Source: Microcebus murinus
Lineage: Eukaryota; Chordata; Mammalia; Primates; Cheirogaleidae
Assembly (NCBI RefSeq): GCF_040939455.1
Contig: NC_134136.1
Location: 105,698,014 to 105,762,013, forward strand
Length of the DNA stretch: 64,000 nucleotides
Reading direction: 5' to 3'
Under the pieces are notes generated by a model. That model did no database searches. It was given only the letters and a program-made list of their open reading frames with translations, and was not told the DNA's origin. Numbering within the stretch: the first letter of the stretch is position 1; each line of letters begins with the position of its first letter. Below are positions 53,961-64,000 of the stretch, one piece after another. The position numbers and the translations under genes were made by a program.

Positions 53961-54839
53961 GCTGACATAGATGTTTCTTTAGAATTCTTACATAAACAGG
54001 TAGAAAGATAATAGGTAACAATAAGATATGTGTGTCTGAATTTATAAACTTTTCAGTCATTGCAGCTTGAAACATCTAAATTCACTTTGAACAGCAAAAT
54101 GGGTATATTTTGGCATTACTAAACTATTAACGTCAGCAATAAAATAAAATAACATGTCTGTTATTTGGGTTCCAAAGAAAGGAATGACATAGGATAACTT
54201 AAGCATTCCCCCATTGGCCACAAGTAGGGCTGGTGTCTTTCACTCTCTAGGCAAAAACTTTTATACATCATGAGGTCCACTGTGTGTCTGGTGTCGGTGT
54301 CACACCAGCTGGGGTGACAGACAGGGGTAATGCCTTATGTTTCTTTGTATGCTGTTACCCAGAGAAGGGCTTTAAACATTCTAAGTACTTCATATTTACA
54401 GTGAAAAAAAATCAACGCCTCACAGGGGGCTGTAAATGTAAACTGTCCATTCCTATGGTATGTATGAGTCTTCATCACTCAAAAGGCAGGAAGCAATCTT
54501 CCACCTCCATTCATAACTGAATAGCCTTTCATTAAGAAAACTACTGTAGTTTAGGGCTCTGCATTATTTTTAAAATGTGAAGAAACTGGAGTTGGTACAG
54601 AGAATAAAATCTAATTTAATGGGTGGATAATAGGTCCACTGACAACAGATAAAGGGATTAAGCTTATTTAGCTGGGAAAAGAGAAAGCTAAGGCATAACT
54701 CAAAAACTATACAGTACTTATATAATCAGGAGTCTCTCATCACCAAAAGTCCCTCATCACAATGAAAAAAAGCTTATATTAGAAAAATCTGGAAGAGTTT
54801 TGTTTGGGTAAATCAGTTTTGCTTTTGCATTACTGGAAA

Positions 54840-55235
54840 AAGAGGAAAACACCCAATGGAACATATAAAAGAAAACAATTGTGGTCACTAGTAATCAAAA
54901 ATATGCAAATAATAACAATGAGATAGTTTTATTTTTCCTATTATAATAGCAAAAGTAAAAATAATGCTCCATGCTGGCAAGGGCATGGTTACATGGGCAC
55001 TCTCAAGTGTTAACAATGTAAATGGCTATAACCTTTTGAGAGAGTTTCAGGCAATATGTACTAAGAAGCTTAAAATGTTAATACCCTTTGACTCAGTGAT
55101 TCCACTTACATGAATCAAATATGGAAAGGCTTTATGCACAAAGATGCTCCCCACAGTCTTACTTAGAGCAGTGAAAAGATTGGAAACAATTGTGGAAATA
55201 ATTATCAGCTCCATATTGTTTAATTGCATCTTGGC
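54840..55235 (+). repeat. L1M LINE ORF2 3' fragment
   Basis: 'gctggcaagggcatggttac', 'accctttgactcagtgattc' and 'gaaaagattggaaacaattg' match the end of ORF2 of ancient L1 elements. The 118-codon minus-strand open frame at 55047-55403 overlaps it and is not a gene. Confidence 0.6.
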
Positions 55236-56146
55236 CAGAAAATGTAACTGAATTAAGAAGCTACAAGCTTTAACTGACACAAGTAAGAACACTGAAAAGA
55301 ACATGAAAACTGCAAACACAAATGTTTTGAGAAGATAAAACACTCTGCTAGATGTTCTAGCTTTCCAGAAAGATAAGTTGAAGGTAACTGAATATTTACA
55401 CATTAGTTATTATAAAAATTAAAACTTATAGAAACTCATCATAAAGTTGGGTGTCTGTTTAAACTTGTTTGCTAAGAAGGGCAAAGATTTTTCTGTAACG
55501 TTGAAAGTTCCCAAGGATAGTTGCCTTGTCATCTTGAGATCATATATATTTGATGAAGGGAATTTTATCCATTAAAATGTTTGTTGTAGAAAACTGTTCA
55601 CTTAAATTCATAAACTATATTTATCATCAGATAAATGTTACTTATCAACCCTCTGATCATTCATTGTCTATTTTTGACCACACTGACTTTATTCTGGAAT
55701 ATCATTTATATGTAAGCTGCTTGTTGGACAGAACCATTATCACACTTTACTTGGCTTTCTTCTCAGAAGCCTGTTAGTAATAAGCCTCCAGAATCTTAAG
55801 GATTGCTTTCCACAAATTCACAGAAAATTTGAGATTTCCTTGTCACAAAATAATTTTAAAATACTGGGAAATACTTTTTTACCAAAGTGGTACTCCAGTA
55901 AAATGCAACTTGGGAAAAATAACATCCCTGAAGAATTGTTAAGAGAAGACTTATAATAGCGAATAAAGTAGGATATAACATTTTAAACATATTATCTCAA
56001 ACAACTTTATAAAAATGAAGAGGAAAAAGACTGGAAGTAATACTCTAAAATGTAAACAGTGGCTATTTCTGGGTGCTAAGATATGAGGTGATTTTCATTC
56101 TCTTTTTCACTTCACTTCTAAAATTTCTGGAATAAAATATATATAG

Positions 56147-56453
56147 TCTCGCTCTGTTGGCCAGGCCAGAGTGCCATGGCGTCAGCCTAGCTCACAGCAA
56201 CCTCAAACTCCTGGCCTTAAGTGATCCTCCTGCCTCAGCCTCCCCAGTAGCTGGGACTACAGGCATGTGCCACCATGCCCAGCTATTTTTTTCTATATAT
56301 TTTTAGTTGGCCAATTAATTTCTTTCTATTTTTTTAGTAGAGATGGGCCCTCGCTCTTGCTCAGACTGGTCTCAAACTCCTGAGCTCCAGCAATCCTCCC
56401 ACCTCAGCCTCCCAGAGTGCTAGGATTACAGGCATGTGCCACTGTGCCCCGCC
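56147..56453 (-). mobile_element. Alu SINE, strepsirrhine type, lacking its A-tail
   Basis: Reverse dimer from 'gtctcgctctgttggccagg' to 'gtgccactgtgccccgcc'. It contains the 'gttggccaattaatttcttt' middle. The poly-T expected at the left is absent, and 'aaaatatatata' directly abuts the body. The flanks 'aaatatatat' and 'aaatatgtat' may be the target duplication. Confidence 0.88.
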
Positions 56454-56999
56454 AAATATGTATGTTTTAATGTTCAATAAAAATAAGATTATAAAAAGGT
56501 CTACACCTTCCATAAGCCTTTTTCTCCTTGATATTTTTAGTCTGCTGCCCTAAAGCTAAAGATTCACAATGCTTGGAACACTCTTAAATGCTTACTGAAG
56601 CAAGAAACCAATGAATAAATGACTCTATCAGTACAACAAATTGTGTTCAGTGTTTCCTCTTTTTGTCATTTAAATTCCAAATCCATACTGACACTTTTTT
56701 CAAGGGTCTTATCTCTCCCTGATTATCAACTAGTTATTCCTTTTAGGTCAAAATTAATTCCAGAATAGCAGTTTACTTGGTGTTGCTAAGATATCAAATT
56801 TCCAATAAGATCTACAACTTAATTGATATTCTCTATTTTTATTACTACTTTATCTTCTTTCTGGAGAGAATGCCATCTTTCCACAGAGTTTCATCTTGCC
56901 AGTTCAATAATCTGCCTTAGGAAAACATCATCTATATCTTTTCGTCTTCTTGAGTGGTATTTGTCTTCTTCCCCAGCAAAATCACTCTCCCTTGCTCTA

Positions 57000-57093
57000 G
57001 TGTGCTTCATTCAATAAACAATTATTTATTCAGAGGCTACCATGTGCCAGGCACAGGTCACAAAGATGAGGAGGACAGTTTCTGCTTTAAGGA
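57000..57093 (+). repeat. L2-like fragment
   Basis: 'cattcaataaacaattattt', 'gaggctaccatgtgccaggc' and 'acaaagatgaggaggacagt' resemble a common L2-associated segment. Confidence 0.5.
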
Positions 57094-59847
57094 AGGTCAT
57101 TACATTTTTATTGTGATTCACTTTATTGCACTTAGCAGATTGTGCATGTTTTACAAATTGCAGATTTGTGGCAACCCTGTCTCAAGCAAATCTATCTGTG
57201 CCCTTTTTCTAACAGCATGTACTCACTTCACGTCTGTGTGTCATATTTTGGTAATTCTCACAATATCTCAAACGTTTTCATTTTTATTATATTTCTTGCA
57301 GTGATCTGTGATCAGTGATCTTTAATGTTACTATTGGAATTGTTTTAGGGCACCACAAGCCGTGCCCATATGGATGGTGAACTTAATTGATCTACATTGT
57401 GTGTGTTCTGACTACTCCACTGACCGGCCATTCCTCTGTAGCTCTTCCCTTCCTCATCTCTCTCCTTCTCCTTGGGCCTTCCTGTTCCCTGAGACACAAC
57501 AATACTGAGGTTAACTTAATGACCTTATGGTGGCCCCTAACTATTCAAGGAAAGAAAGAGTTGCACAGCTCTCACTTTAAATCAAAAGCTAGAAATGATT
57601 AAGTTTAATGAGGAAAACATGTTGAAAGCCGAGATAGGCTGAAAGCTAGGTTTCATGCACAAAACAGCTAAAATGTAAATGAAAAAGTTCTTGAAGGAAA
57701 TGAAAAGTGCTATCCCAGTGAACACATGAATGGTAAGAAAGAGAAACAATCTTCCTGGTGATATAGAGAAAGTATGGGTGGTCTGCATAGAAGATAAAAC
57801 TAGCCACAACAATCCCTTAAACCAAAACCTAATCAAGGGCAAGGCCCTAACTTTCTTTAATTCTATTAATATAAAGACTGAAAGAGGGCTGTGCACTGTG
57901 GCTCATGCCTGTAATCCTAGCACTCTGGGAGGCTGAGGCGGGTGGATCATTTGAGCTCAGGAGTTTGAGACCAGCCTTAGCAAGAGCAAGACCTCTGTCT
58001 CTACTAAAAAAATAAAAAGAAATTAGCTGGACAACTAAAAATGTCTGTAGAAAAATTAGCTGGGCCTGGTGGTGCATGCTTGTATTCCCAGCTACTCAGG
58101 AGGCTGAGGCAGAAGCATTGCTTGAGCCCAAGAGTTTGAGGTTGCTGTGAGCTAGGCTGACGCCATGGCACTCTAGCCCAGGCCAACAGAGTAAGACTCT
58201 CTCTCTCTCTCTCTCTCTTAAAAAAAAAAAGACTAAAAGAGGCAAGGAAGCTGCAGAAAAAAAAGTTGGAAGCTAGCAGAGGTTGGTTCATGAGGTTTAA
58301 GAAAAGATGTCATCTCCGTAACATAAAAGTACAAGGTGAAGCAGCAATAAGTGCTGATGGTAAAGCTGCAGCAAGTTATCCAGAAGATCTAGATATGATA
58401 ACTGATCAAGGTGGCTACACTAAACAACAGATTTTCAATGAAGATGAAACAGCCTTCTACTGGAAGAAGATGCCATCTAGGACTTTCATTGCGGGAGAGG
58501 AGAAGTCAAATGCCTGGCTTTAAAGCTTCAAAGGAAAGGCTGACTCTCTTGTTAGGGGCTAACACAGCTGGTAACTTTAAGTTGAAGCCAATGCTTATTT
58601 ACCATTCCCAAAATCCTAGAGCCCTCAAGAATTATGTTAAATCTATCTGCCTGTACTCTATAAATGGAACAACAAAGCCAGGATGATAGCACATCTGTCT
58701 GCAACATGCTCTACTGAATACTTTAAGCCCACTGTTGAGACCTACTGCTCAGAAAAAAACATTCCTTTCTAAATATTACTGCTCATTGACAATGCACCTG
58801 GTCACCCAAGAGCTCTCTTAGAGATATACAAAGAGATTAATGTCGTTTTCATGCCTGCTAACACAATAACCATTCTGAAGCCCATGGATCAAGGAGTAAT
58901 TTTGACTTTCAAGCCTTATTATTTGAGAAATACATTTTATAAGTTGATAGCTGTTACATAAAGTGATGCATCTGATGGTTCTGGGTAAAGTAAACTGAAA
59001 ACTTTCTGGAAAGGATTCAACATTCTAGATGCCATTAATAACATTTGTGATTCATAGGAGGAGTTCAAAATATCAACATTAATAGGAGTTTGGAGGAAGT
59101 TGATTCCAACTCTCATGGATGACTTTGAGGGGTTCAAGACTTCACTGGAGGAAGTCACTGCAGATATGGTAGAAATAGCAAGAGAAGTAGAATTAGAAGT
59201 GGAGTCTGAACATGTGACTGAATTGCTGCAATCTCATGATAAAACTTGAACGGATGAGGAGTTGCTTCTTACATATGAGCAAAGAACGTGTTTTTTTTTT
59301 TTGAGATGGAATATATTCCTAGTAAAGATGGTGTGAACATTGTTGAAATGACAACAAAGGATTTACAATAGTACAGAAACTTAGTTGATAAAGTAGCAGC
59401 ACAGTTTGAGTGAACTGACTCTTAATTTTGAAAGAAGTTCTACTGTAGGTAAAATGATATCAAACAATATCACATGCTACAGAGAAATCTTTTGTGAAAG
59501 GAAGAGTCAATGAATGTGACACATTCCATTGTTATCTTTCTTAAAAAAATTTCTACAGCCACCCCAACTTTCAGTAACCACCACCTTGATCAGTCAGCAG
59601 CCATCAACATCGAGGCAAGAGCCTAAATCAGTAAAAAGACTTTTTAGCCATATGGTATTTTTAATTAAGGTGTGCACATTGTTTTCCAAGACACAATGCT
59701 ACTTCACACTTAACAGACTACAGTGTCATGTAAACATAACTTTTATATGCAATGGGAAACCAAAAAATTTGTGACTCACTTTATCGTGATATTTGTTTTA
59801 TTGCAGTGATCTGGAACCAAACCCATAATATCTCCAAGGTATGCCTG
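57094..59847 (+). mobile_element. Tigger1 (TcMar/pogo) DNA transposon, nearly full length, Alu-split, inactive
   Basis: The right end 'aatatctccaaggtatgcct' and left end 'cactttattgcacttagcag' are the Tigger1 inverted termini, and a TA follows the right end. With the inserted Alu removed the copy is about 2.41 kb, equal to the 2418 bp that I recall for Tigger1. The transposase reads on the plus strand. [15 protein letters not shown] (58441 on) and a DNAPGHPR motif around 58786 belong to the DDE nuclease core of pogo/CENP-B-like transposases. Stops and frame changes (for example at 58520, 58685 and 59055) break it. In an intact element the protein cuts and pastes the transposon at TA sites. 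This copy cannot encode it. Several open frames between 57387 and 59774 are pieces of this element. Confidence 0.93.
57888..58227 (+). mobile_element. Alu SINE, strepsirrhine type, inserted in Tigger1
   Basis: A full dimer with a CT-rich tail (58197-58218) before a short A run. The target duplication is 'aaagactgaaagagg' at 57873-57887 against 'aaagactaaaagagg' at 58228-58242. The mid insert is 'agctggacaactaaaaatgt'. It postdates the Tigger1. Confidence 0.93.
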
Positions 59848-60229
59848 TATTTAATCTTGGGAGTCCTCAGCATAAACAATTACAAATAATGCAAGTACTT
59901 CAATCAAATGCATGGGATCTTGTCCTTGGTGTTTGGACTTCCGTGCAGACCATTTTTTTTATTGCTATCTCCTCTTTTCTTTTATTAGGTCAATTTCCTT
60001 TGAAGCCAAGGTACCCTTCTGGTGCCTTATCCAAGTTACCTCAAACTTAGGAAGTCCTATGAAAGCGTTTGTAGGCTTTTTATTTTTCTCATACCCTGTA
60101 TTTTGGCATAAATGGTTGGTTACATCACCACCCATTAGGTCTCCTGTACGTCACTCATTTGCTTGTTGGTGCTCATATACATTCTCTGCCCTTTCCCTGC
60201 TCTGCTCTTTATCACAGTTCATTTTTCTG

Positions 60230-60655
60230 CTCTCTCACCAACTGGCTTCCAGGAAAGTTTGGAGAACAGGAGTCACTGGCAGAAGCCTAGAGGGCAGATG
60301 AGGAGGAGAGTCCAGGCTATTTCTCCCTTTCTCACTCTGCCTCCAGCAAAAGTTCTGACAGTAGCTATGTCTCCTTCTTGGCCCAATCTCCCTCCCAGCA
60401 TCCCCTCCCATAGTTGTCCCCACTAGCCACTGGTTCCAACTCTAGCTGGATGGCCCTGGCATCTGGGGCTCTGATGATAGTACCTCTTGCCTTTGTCCCT
60501 CCAGTCCTAGGTAAAATAGAGGCGTTATGCTCTCTGCCTGGCTTCTTAGCTTTTCCATCCTTGAGTAACCAATTTCCTGCATTAAATTCCCTCTGTTTGA
60601 AATAACTAGAGTGGTTTCTATTTTCTGACTGGATCCTGATTGATATACCTTCCAA
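60230..60655 (+). repeat. Ancient retroelement remnant, family uncertain
   Basis: The tail 'ctgcattaaattccctctgt', 'taactagagtggtttctatt' and 'ctgactggatcctgattgat' occurs at the 3' ends of a common old mammalian repeat, but I cannot name it with confidence. Overlapping open frames on both strands here (up to 129 codons) look like by-products. Confidence 0.35.
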
Positions 60656-60759
60656 TTCAAAAACGTTAGCATCGAAATCTTTAACTTATCATACAAGGCT
60701 TTTTATGGTCTCATCCCTCCTCACCTCTGCAGCCATTCCCCTGTCACCTCCCCTACCAT

Positions 60760-60860
60760 AATAGTATTAATACCACCACCATTTATTAGGTGTTTATGCT
60801 ATGTCAGTCATTTTTCTAAGCATGTCACATTATTTCACATGCTTTCTTCATTTGTTTCAC
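60760..60860 (-). repeat. MIR fragment, reverse orientation
   Basis: 'ccaccatttattaggtgttt' and 'atgctatgtcagtcattttt' followed by 'ctaagcatgtcacattattt'. Confidence 0.6.
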
Positions 60861-61429
60861 TTATGAATTCTTGAGCACAATTCCCTACCAGTATATTTTC
60901 AGGGTATACATATATATGATTTTATAGTTTATTTAAACTTTTAGAATCTTTTTTTAATTTTTAGATTCTTTTTTTTTTTCAGTGTGTGCAAAGATCTGGA
61001 ATTTTTAGATTCTTAAAGACATAGATATGAAGCAAGATATAAAGTTCCACATACATATATTAACAAAGTCATCTGCATTCACAGTTAAAGGTTATGGCAT
61101 GTATCTTCTCTTTTCTAAATGATATATTATTTTAGAATTGGGGGACATACAAACAACACAGTAGAAAATTTATTATTCTAATTTGCATTTCAAATTAAAG
61201 TAAGGGTATGCTTGCCTGAAGTTAGGATAAACTGTGATCAGATGATCTTTAGTGTGTTGGTTAAGAAGTAAAATACTTTACAACAATTAAGTGATTCACT
61301 GAGTGCCAGACTTGAAGACTTAAACCTGAGTATCCATCATTATCTGAACTCTTGGTATCTGAATTCAGGAACCCAATAGATTATCAGATAAGAGACATTG
61401 GTATATGATAATAATGACTAGTAATAATG

Positions 61430-61655
61430 AATAATGCATAATAGTAATTATAATTTTTGAGCAGTTACTATGTCAGACATTCTATTATTTTACATATATT
61501 ATCTCTAATACTCACAACACTCCCATAACTACTAACGAAACTGAGGTTCAAACTTGTCACTGGCTTCCTCTTTGGCCACAGAGTGGCAAAACCAGAACTT
61601 AAATCCATGTCTCTCCAGCCTCAAAGTAAACTAACTGTTTTGCTGCTACAAAACA
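61430..61655 (-). repeat. MIR SINE, reverse orientation
   Basis: 'gagcagttactatgtcagac', 'tacatatattatctctaata', 'ctcacaacactcccataact' and 'cacagagtggcaaaaccaga' follow MIR in reverse. Confidence 0.7.
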
Positions 61656-62119
61656 TTTCCTCTAAATCTTAACTCATAAAGTGACAATAGAAAAGTCACA
61701 GTATAATCAATTAGTTCCCCTCTGAATTCATCACATAAAGAGTATACACACCATAGTTTATATTGCAGATTTTTAAAAACTTGTATTTAAAATATATCAC
61801 GTTATATATATTACATTTAATTATAGGGGATGGGAGAGGCATTAAACTAGGCAGCAGGGGCCCCTCCACTTAATCCCTTGTCCTTTCCTATAATAGAATG
61901 ATTTTTATGTTTTGTCTTCTAAAATAATTGCTGACGAAGGCTACAAAATGGAAAAGAACATAGATCCCTCCTTTGCCTAACCTTGATTCAATTGGCAAGA
62001 CATAAAATCTCATAAAATAACATTTTTCAGCTGTTCTTGTTTGGTTAATTACTCTCTCCTTACCCAAGTCACTTGATTTGCGTTTACATTTATACTTTTC
62101 AAAATTAAGTGCTCTGGAA

Positions 62120-62413
62120 CAGTGCTACTCAAAATATGGTCCTTCACAAGTATAGAAAAAGAGAATGTGTAAAGCAATTTTATAGTATCTTGACATTGCC
62201 ATGACATCCAAATGCATGATCAATGGGTTCATCTCATGGAACAGGGCACATACAGACCAGGTTGAATGTGGCTGAACTTGCGGGGTGAGTTACATGTGGT
62301 GTGAATGCATATTAGTCAGTTTCAGTAGCACCACCTAAAATTTTGTGATGTACTGTGTGTTAAAAAACAACAACAACAAAAAACTCTGCCCTTCATCAGT
62401 TTGAGAAGCACTA
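62120..62413. mobile_element. hAT-type DNA transposon, about 294 bp
   Basis: The left end 'cagtgctactcaaaatatgg' and right end 'agtttgagaagcacta' are imperfect inverted repeats of hAT-Charlie type. The 8-bp flanks 'ctctggaa' (62112-62119) and 'ctcttaaa' (62414-62421) match at six of eight. The interior is not one I can name. It is an older insertion than the two MITEs at 46219 and 52627, judging by divergence. Confidence 0.6.
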
Positions 62414-62494
62414 CTCTTAAAGTGATAGCCTCTTTACAGAACAAAAAAGCAAAATGTAAAACTAATCACTTTCTCACAAAATTAATGTTCATTA

Positions 62495-62566
62495 ACATAT
62501 GTATATAAACGTATAGATATATATGTGTGCGTGTGTGCATCCATGCACACACACACTCATATATAA
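62495..62566. repeat. Mixed (TA)n/(TG)n/(CA)n microsatellite
   Basis: 'gtatagatatatatgtgtgc' leads into TG and then CA units. Confidence 0.85.
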
Positions 62567-63627
62567 CATTTGTTCCAGTTATATAAGCTTCTATTTATGA
62601 GGGGGCACAAGAACTTTCCTGGAGTTATGCAAGCGATCAAGACTTTGTGGCATAGCAAATTTTGAAACATTCTCCCAGAATATCAGCAATTCATAAATAA
62701 GCTAATGATTCAGCCACTGTGTCATAAGAGAGACTTTCAGAATATTTTTAGGTCATTTTATTACTACCGTGGAGGGTACAGACTTTAAAAACTCTCTATC
62801 TATTTTATGTGAGTGTTCTGCTATTCTGAATCTCTTTCCAGCAAAATTGCAGCTCCCAAGAGACGTACAGAGGTAATCAGACTGGTGCGCTTGAAAAAGA
62901 AATATTGGAAATGTCTGAATAAGAGCAGACATGTTTTTAGATGCCTTTACTCCGCGTGCAAAAATCATCTTCTGCAGACCCAGCTACATGAAATTGTACA
63001 CATCCAGCACTTTTCTTACAGCTGCAGGTGTAACCTTAATGTTCCTCTTATTTAGATCAAGTAAACTACAATTTGGCAGCTCTTTTAAAATTGTAAACCA
63101 GTCAAAGTCTGAGAGACAATTCTTTCTGAGTTTCCTTCTGAAATAAGCTTTGGGAGATGCAATTCAGAAATATCTGTTTATTTATGTTCTTCAATTAGAA
63201 GCTTTAAATCAAGTTATTTGAACATAAAAAATATGTAATAGAATATTCCATTAAAATACCATAAGTTTTGATTTGGAAATTACATTTCTATTTTACAAAT
63301 GGGGGAAATTAACTGATCCTAATCAAAGTTAACAGAGCAGATTATTTTTTTTCTTTTATAAGAAGGATAGAAGTAAAGGAAGAACATTTATAACAGCCTA
63401 AATATCAAATTTGAGTAAATTTCCTGTGCTAATTTTGTCAGTGAGGGAATAGAGAATGTCATTTGGGATTCCACATCTTAATTATGCTGATAATGCAGTT
63501 TTGTAAATCATGCTCAGAGTAATGGATGTTCCTTTGAGAACAGAGAACTAGGAGGCATAAAATGTTTGTCCTGGACTTCATTCCTTATCTTCTACCCATA
63601 TAAATGAGTTTGAATAAGTCAAGTCTT

Positions 63628-63964
<337 letters not shown>

Positions 63965-64000
63965 TCAAGTCTTAAGCCTCAGCCTGCCCAAGTCCAAATG

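Noticed and set aside
57387..59774. Possible functional transposase gene
   Set aside because: The Tigger1 transposase frame contains several stops and frame changes and an Alu insertion, so it is a dead copy.
59912..60301. Open frame of 129 codons
   Set aside because: It overlaps other open frames on both strands in a probable old retroelement remnant, and shows no domain.

Overview
The window is vertebrate, and specifically primate, nuclear DNA. It is AT-rich and gene-sparse, with no prokaryotic gene structure. It is dense in Alu elements, including many with the insert that reads TTAATTGGCCAACTAA between the two monomers and the right-monomer phrase GAGCTAGGCTGACGCCA. I associate that Alu type with strepsirrhine primates (lemurs, lorises, galagos). 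Ancient MIR, L2, L3/CR1, L1M, hAT-Charlie and Tigger remnants are those shared by placental mammals. A mouse lemur or related lemur is my best guess for the source; this is inference.

The only protein-coding gene I can support is dystrophin (DMD), on the minus strand. Four internal exons are present: exon 64 (35230-35304, 75 bp), exon 65 (23678-23879, 202 bp), exon 66 (21081-21166, 86 bp) and exon 67 (18747-18904, 158 bp). All four have consensus GT/AG splice sites, lengths equal to the human exons as I remember them, and a continuous reading frame of 521 nt. They encode the EF-hand part of the cysteine-rich domain, about residues 3096-3269 of full-length dystrophin, between the WW domain (exons 61-63, off the right edge) and the ZZ zinc finger (exons 68-69, off the left edge). 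With the WW and ZZ modules this region binds beta-dystroglycan.

Layout from left to right on the plus strand: partial intron 67 (1-18746), exon 67, intron 66 (2.2 kb), exon 66, intron 65 (2.5 kb), exon 65, intron 64 (11.35 kb), exon 64, and at least 28.7 kb of intron 63 (35305-64000). The introns hold about 14 Alu copies, seven in each orientation. They also hold a nearly complete 2.4-kb Tigger1 transposon split by an Alu, two copies in opposite orientation of one hAT-type MITE with recognisable 8-bp target duplications, a probable decayed retrovirus-like insertion in intron 64, L1/L2/MIR/CR1 fragments and several microsatellites.

I found no tRNA or rRNA gene, no CpG island, no CRISPR array and no second protein gene. 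The open reading frames of 60-136 codons scattered through the introns are chance frames or repeat-derived. I did not find an undescribed biological system. The more unusual items are the hAT MITE pair, a nested AT-rich inverted-repeat structure in intron 63, a short degenerate GC-rich tandem repeat, a MER5A split by an unassigned insertion, and a G-run just inside the exon 65 donor.
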